64,000 bases of DNA from Bacteroidales bacterium (lineage in GTDB: Bacteria > Bacteroidota > Bacteroidia > Bacteroidales > F082), in the NCBI GenBank assembly GCA_017965765.1, contig JAGCPJ010000015.1, positions 1 to 64,000 of the forward strand. The letters run 5' to 3'. Positions 60,148-64,000 of this stretch are shown here, piece after piece. The stretch's first letter is position 1; each line of letters opens with the position of its first letter. The notes beneath the pieces are model-generated. The model was not told the DNA's origin. It made no database searches and worked only from the letters and a program-made list of their open reading frames with translations. Position numbers and translations under genes: made by a program.

Positions 60148-60182
60148 TTTTAGCGCCATGATATCCCAAAAACGGTATTATT

Positions 60183-60908
60183 ATGAGCCTAACACAATCC
60201 ATCCTTGAGAAAACCAACGCCTTAGCAGAAGTCGATTTCGCATACGAAAACTCGAGTAACTTCAGCCTGATCGAGTCATTGAACTATGACTGCACCGCAC
60301 TGGTCATGGAAGCCTCGGTCATCTATTTCGAAATCAAAAACCTGCCCACGCTGCTTAAAACCGGAAAACGGCTCGCAGCTAGGGTATATAAGATCTACTA
60401 TCATGCCTTGCAGGAAGTCTGCAAAGCAACGGAAGGTTTCCTAAGTTGCACGTCGCAAAACAGTTTCCTGCTCATCTACCCCAAAGAACAGCACCATGTC
60501 TCTTATGTCGTTGAAGTGGCCATGAAAATCGCCAACCTCTTCAGCGTTCAGCTTCGGGAAAGCATAGAGAAAGTCGCAGCCATCAGTTTCGCCATGGGCA
60601 TCGACATCGGAAACATCCTGGGTACCAAAGTGAAAAGCGACTTCGACTACACGGAAGTCATCTGGTTCGGAAAAACCATCAACAAAGCCATGACCATCTG
60701 CCACGAATGCAACCGTCCCTACTTCGTGGGCGTTTCCGGAACGATCTACAACCATCTGGACGAGAACCTGAAGGTGACCACCAAACGCATCATCGGCATC
60801 AAGAAACAGGTGGAACTGTGGAACCGTCTCTCCTATCAGTTTGAAAACGAGAAGAAGCATCTCTATCAGACCAACTTCCACAAGACTTTCGAGGAAGGAG
60901 AAGAATAA
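60183..60908 (+). CDS. Class III nucleotidyl cyclase-like protein, degenerate
   Basis: 241 residues. The topology of class III adenylate/guanylate cyclase domains is readable: ASVIYFEIKNLPTLLKTGKR in place of the usual D-I metal strand, FLSCTSQNSFLLIYP in place of the GD hairpin, then AMGIDIGNILGTKV, YTEVIWFGKTINKAMTICHE. Both metal-binding aspartates are missing (FEI, SQNS), so cyclase activity is unlikely. It is 5 bases before rfbD and heads that operon. A regulatory or binding role is inferred. Confidence 0.6.
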   Translation: MSLTQSILEKTNALAEVDFAYENSSNFSLIESLNYDCTALVMEASVIYFEIKNLPTLLKTGKRLAARVYKIYYHALQEVCKATEGFLSCTSQNSFLLIYPKEQHHVSYVVEVAMKIANLFSVQLRESIEKVAAISFAMGIDIGNILGTKVKSDFDYTEVIWFGKTINKAMTICHECNRPYFVGVSGTIYNHLDENLKVTTKRIIGIKKQVELWNRLSYQFENEKKHLYQTNFHKTFEEGEE

Positions 60909-60913
60909 CGCCC

Positions 60914-61780
60914 ATGAACCTGCTTGTAACCGGTAGCTACGGACAGCTCGGCAAGGAGATGATGAAAATCGCCTCCCACGACAAGACACATCAGTGGTTT
61001 TTCACGGACATCGATACGCTGGACATCAGCGATGCCGATGCCGTGGAGGATTACTTTTCGCAACACCATATTGAATACTGCATCAACTGCGCCGCCTACA
61101 CTGCCGTTGACCGCGCCGAAGACGACGAAGCGCTAGCCAGAAAGGTGAACGTCACTGCCGTCCAAAACCTAGCCTTGAGCTGCCAAAAGCACCAAGCCAC
61201 GCTGATACACATCTCCACCGACTATGTCTTCGACGGCATGGGCTCCCTGCCCTATCGCGAAGACGATCCCACAGGACCCGTGTCGGTCTATGGCAAAACC
61301 AAACTGGAAGGCGAAGAAGCCCTCAAAGCCACTGGATGCAAATCCATCATCGTCCGCACAGCCTGGCTGTACTCCTCCACCGGAAAGAACTTCGTGAAGA
61401 CCATGCTCCAGCTTGCCCAGAACCACGACTCCATCAACGTGGTGTGCGACCAAAAAGGCACCCCCACCTGGGCTGGCGACCTGGCCTCAACCCTCATGCT
61501 CCTTATCCAACACTACGGCACCCAAACCGTACACGAGACATTTCACTTTACCAACGAAGGCGTGACCACCTGGGACGAGTTTGCCCGTGCCATCTTTGAA
61601 ATCGCTCACCAAGAGTGCCAAGTACATTCCATTACGACATACCAATACCCCACTAGGGCAACACGCCCCGCCTATAGCGTACTCGACAAGACCAAGATCA
61701 AGACGGTGTTGGGCATTGACATTCCTTGCTGGAAAGACAGCCTCGCCAAATGCATTGAAGAATTAAACAAAACAACATAA
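60914..61780 (+). CDS. rfbD: dTDP-4-dehydrorhamnose reductase
   Basis: 288 residues. Extended SDR enzyme: NLLVTGSYGQLGKEM (nucleotide-binding), NCAAYTAVDRAEDDEALA, HISTDYVFDGMG and the YGKTKLEGE active-site lysine. It makes dTDP-L-rhamnose for surface polysaccharide. Other rfb genes are not in the window. The sugar-mutase gene follows by two bases. Confidence 0.95.
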   Translation: MNLLVTGSYGQLGKEMMKIASHDKTHQWFFTDIDTLDISDADAVEDYFSQHHIEYCINCAAYTAVDRAEDDEALARKVNVTAVQNLALSCQKHQATLIHISTDYVFDGMGSLPYREDDPTGPVSVYGKTKLEGEEALKATGCKSIIVRTAWLYSSTGKNFVKTMLQLAQNHDSINVVCDQKGTPTWAGDLASTLMLLIQHYGTQTVHETFHFTNEGVTTWDEFARAIFEIAHQECQVHSITTYQYPTRATRPAYSVLDKTKIKTVLGIDIPCWKDSLAKCIEELNKTT

Positions 61781-61782
61781 CT

Positions 61783-63504
61783 ATGGAACAACAAATACTG
61801 GAGAGAGCAAAACAATGGCTCTCAGACCAATACGACGAAGAGACCCGCAAAAAGGTCCAAGAACTCATCGACAACGACCCCAACGAGTTGACGGAAAGCT
61901 TCTATCGCAACCTGGAATTCGGCACCGGCGGCCTCCGCGGCATCATGGGTGTCGGCACCAACAGGATGAACATCTACACCGTGGCCATGGCTACCCAAGG
62001 CTTTGCCAACTACATCAAAATGATGAATCCAGGTGAGAAAGAACTACGCGTGGCTGTGGCCTACGACTGCCGTAACAACAGTCCGGCATTCGCCAACATC
62101 ACCGCCGATGTCATGTCCGCCAACGGCATCCACGTCTTTCTCTTCGACTGCCTGCGTCCGACCCCGGAGCTTTCATTTGCGGTTCGTGAGCTTCATTGCC
62201 ATGCCGGCGTGATGGTCACCGCCTCACACAACCCCAAGGAATACAACGGCTATAAAGCCTATTGGAACGACGGCGGACAGCTGGTCAGTCCCCATGACAA
62301 GAACGTCATCGCCGAGGTGGAGAAGATCGCCGATCCTTCAATGGTCAACTTCAAGCGCAACCCAGCACTCATCACCATGCTCGACGAGAAATTCGATGAC
62401 ATCTATCTAGACAAGGTGTTCGGCCTCTCCCTCTCCTTGGACTTGATCAAGAAACACAAAGACCTGAAGATCGTCTATACGCCCATCCACGGCACAGGAC
62501 GGCGTCTGGTCCCCGAGATCCTCAAGCGCAAAGGCTTTGAGAACGTCTATTGCGTTGAAGAACAGATGGTGGTGGACGGTGACTTCCCCACGGTGAAATC
62601 ACCCAATCCCGAAGAACCCGCCGCCATGGCCCTAGCCGTCAAGAAAGCCAAAGAGCTCAATGCCGACCTGGTGCTGGCCACCGACCCTGACGCCGACCGC
62701 GTTGGTTGCGCCGTCAAGGACGAAAACGGAGAGTTCATCCTCCTCAATGGCAACCAAGCCGCCTCCGTATTCTTGTATTACCTGCTCACCCGATGGAACG
62801 AGCTAGGCAAACTCACAGGCAAGGAATTCGTCGTGAAGACCATCGTCACCACGGAATTGCTCTTCGAAATCGCCAAGAAATATAAGGTCGATCGCTACGA
62901 TGTGCTGACCGGTTTCAAATACATCGCCAGCAAGATCCTCGAGCTGGAAGGCAAGAAACAGTTCATCGGCGGCGGTGAAGAGAGCTACGGTTACCTCGCC
63001 GGCGACTTCGTCCGCGACAAGGACGCCGTCGTTGCCACCAGCCTCCTGGCGGAAGCCATGGCCTGGGCTGCCGAACAAGGCAAGACGTTCTATGAGATGC
63101 TCTGCGACATCTACCGCGAATTCGGACTCTATAAAGAAAAACTGGTCTCCCTTACCAAGAAAGGCATCAGCGGTACCGAAGAAATCAAGGCCATGATGGC
63201 CCGCTTCCGCACTACCCCACCGACCATGATTGGTGATGAGAAAGTGGTTGAGATAAGAGACTACAAGACCCTGGAGGCCAAGGATCTAATAACAGGAAAA
63301 GTTACTCCGATCGACCTCCCGAAGTCAGATGTACTCCAGTTCTTCACAGAGAACGGATCCAAGATCAGCATCCGTCCTTCCGGCACCGAACCGAAGATCA
63401 AATTCTATTTCAGCATGAAAGGCAAGATCGAAGGCAGTCTTGACGCTTCGATGGGGGTCTTGGACCGCAAGCTCAATGCGGCGGCAGACATGTTGATTAA
63501 CTGA
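61783..63504 (+). CDS. Phosphoglucomutase/phosphomannomutase (alpha-D-phosphohexomutase)
   Basis: 573 residues with four domains: GTGGLRGIMGVGTNRMN, the phosphoserine loop TASHNPKEYNGYKAYW, metal site ATDPDADRVG and phosphate-binding RPSGTEPKIKFY. It interconverts hexose 1- and 6-phosphates, feeding dTDP-sugar synthesis with rfbD. Length fits the long PGM2-type group. Confidence 0.95.
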   Translation: MEQQILERAKQWLSDQYDEETRKKVQELIDNDPNELTESFYRNLEFGTGGLRGIMGVGTNRMNIYTVAMATQGFANYIKMMNPGEKELRVAVAYDCRNNSPAFANITADVMSANGIHVFLFDCLRPTPELSFAVRELHCHAGVMVTASHNPKEYNGYKAYWNDGGQLVSPHDKNVIAEVEKIADPSMVNFKRNPALITMLDEKFDDIYLDKVFGLSLSLDLIKKHKDLKIVYTPIHGTGRRLVPEILKRKGFENVYCVEEQMVVDGDFPTVKSPNPEEPAAMALAVKKAKELNADLVLATDPDADRVGCAVKDENGEFILLNGNQAASVFLYYLLTRWNELGKLTGKEFVVKTIVTTELLFEIAKKYKVDRYDVLTGFKYIASKILELEGKKQFIGGGEESYGYLAGDFVRDKDAVVATSLLAEAMAWAAEQGKTFYEMLCDIYREFGLYKEKLVSLTKKGISGTEEIKAMMARFRTTPPTMIGDEKVVEIRDYKTLEAKDLITGKVTPIDLPKSDVLQFFTENGSKISIRPSGTEPKIKFYFSMKGKIEGSLDASMGVLDRKLNAAADMLIN

Positions 63505-63506
63505 AA

Positions 63507-63572
63507 ACGGAAAACGGAAAACGGAAAATATTTCATTCTCCGTTTTCCGTTCTCCGTTTTCCGTTCTCCGTT
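63507..63572. repeat. Facing heptamer arrays between convergent genes
   Basis: Three ACGGAAA (63507-63527), a nine-base loop region, then TCTCCGT and TTTCCGT alternating five times (63538-63572). The halves are complementary and can fold as a bidirectional terminator between the mutase and the TPR gene. Confidence 0.85.
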
Positions 63573-63577
63573 TACCC

Positions 63578-64000
63578 TTACTCGCTTAGGTTCGCGATTC
63601 TGTTCATCGCATCGATGGCGAGTTGATAGTTCGTGTTGACCTTCAGCACCTGGGTATAAACCGCTTTCGCCTGGACGTAATCACCCATTTGTTCCAGGAC
63701 ATGGCCCTTGTTGTAAAGAGCATCCAGGTAGTCCGGGTCGCTCTGCAGCGACTGGTTGAAATAGTCAAGTGCCTGTTGGTTCTCATTGAGATAGACGAAA
63801 TACACATACCCTTTGTTGAAGAGCAGGCGGCTGTTGTTAGGTTGCGACATCAGCAAGGTGTCGTAATGCGCCAGTGCCTCCTCCGGGTAGCCATGGTCTT
63901 GAAGGTATAGTGCCAAGTCATACCGAGCGATAGCCTCTTCGGGGAAGTGCGACACGGTGGCACGCATGAAGCTCTCCGCCAGCGGGTTGTTCTGTGCCTG
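63578..64000 (-). CDS. Tetratricopeptide-repeat protein (C-terminal part)
   Basis: The C-terminal 140 residues are in the window; the gene runs off the end. TPR units are clear: AIARYDLALYLQDHGYPEEA, LLFNKGYVYFVYLNENQQAL, ALYNKGHVLEQMGDYVQAKA. A scaffold for protein-protein contacts. No signal or catalytic part visible. Confidence 0.85.
   Translation of the reverse strand, partial: QAQNNPLAESFMRATVSHFPEEAIARYDLALYLQDHGYPEEALAHYDTLLMSQPNNSRLLFNKGYVYFVYLNENQQALDYFNQSLQSDPDYLDALYNKGHVLEQMGDYVQAKAVYTQVLKVNTNYQLAIDAMNRIANLSE

Overview
The window looks like a chromosome piece from an uncultured gut- or rumen-type Bacteroidales bacterium. The evidence is direct. Many genes are preceded by the Bacteroidetes sigma factor promoter (TTG, about 19-20 bp, TAnnTTTG). 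Lipoproteins, a PorV/PorQ-like barrel, a C10 (streptopain-like) peptidase, a FISUMP-type protein and a long-tailed ribosomal protein S16 are typical of the group. Genus cannot be decided from the sequence alone.

Layout. 1-6.6 kb: end of an HD-like gene, a highly structured RNA, then uvrB, an endonuclease/exonuclease/phosphatase protein, a rhomboid protease and mutL on the minus strand. 6.7-13 kb: FecCD-type ABC importer genes, an amidohydrolase lipoprotein, a small protein and a secreted C10 peptidase, then two tRNAs. 13.3-25.8 kb: EcsC-like protein, rarA, C69 dipeptidase, a split transketolase whose C-terminal subunit is fused to a LOG-like domain, DUF456, two envelope proteins, hicAB and a secreted FISUMP-like protein. 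25.9-32.6 kb: accessory stretch with small lipoproteins, a twin-hairpin small RNA candidate, a BECR-nuclease-like protein, a decayed DUF4268-like gene, a helicase-nuclease fusion and two genes interrupted by in-frame stops. 32.6-45.1 kb: threonine aldolase, Pif1-type helicase, hemerythrin/LuxR pair, DUF58, thioredoxin, a very long DnaE carrying its own proofreading exonuclease, a DnaQ-like exonuclease and carbonic anhydrase. 45.1-52.1 kb: second accessory stretch with an autoregulated-looking fic gene, a WYL remnant, a PLD-like gene, a REP-associated transposase element bounded by paired hairpins, and a three- to four-gene cassette of unknown proteins around an AAA+ ATPase. 52.2-64 kb: nitroreductase, ybaK, GH20 hexosaminidase, lipoprotein, EamA transporter, rpsP, yebC, a degenerate nucleotide cyclase-like protein, rfbD, phosphoglucomutase and a partial TPR gene.

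The strongest unexplained signals are: (1) degenerate seven-base tandem arrays that begin at or overlap gene stop codons at many places and also enter one coding region; (2) the single-gene REP/RAYT element at 47023-48120, whose two ends are alignable hairpins with compensatory stem changes; (3) the transketolase-LOG fusion; (4) the unknown AAA+ cassette; (5) two untranslated RNA candidates with good promoters. All functional statements come from reading the sequence; no database search was possible.
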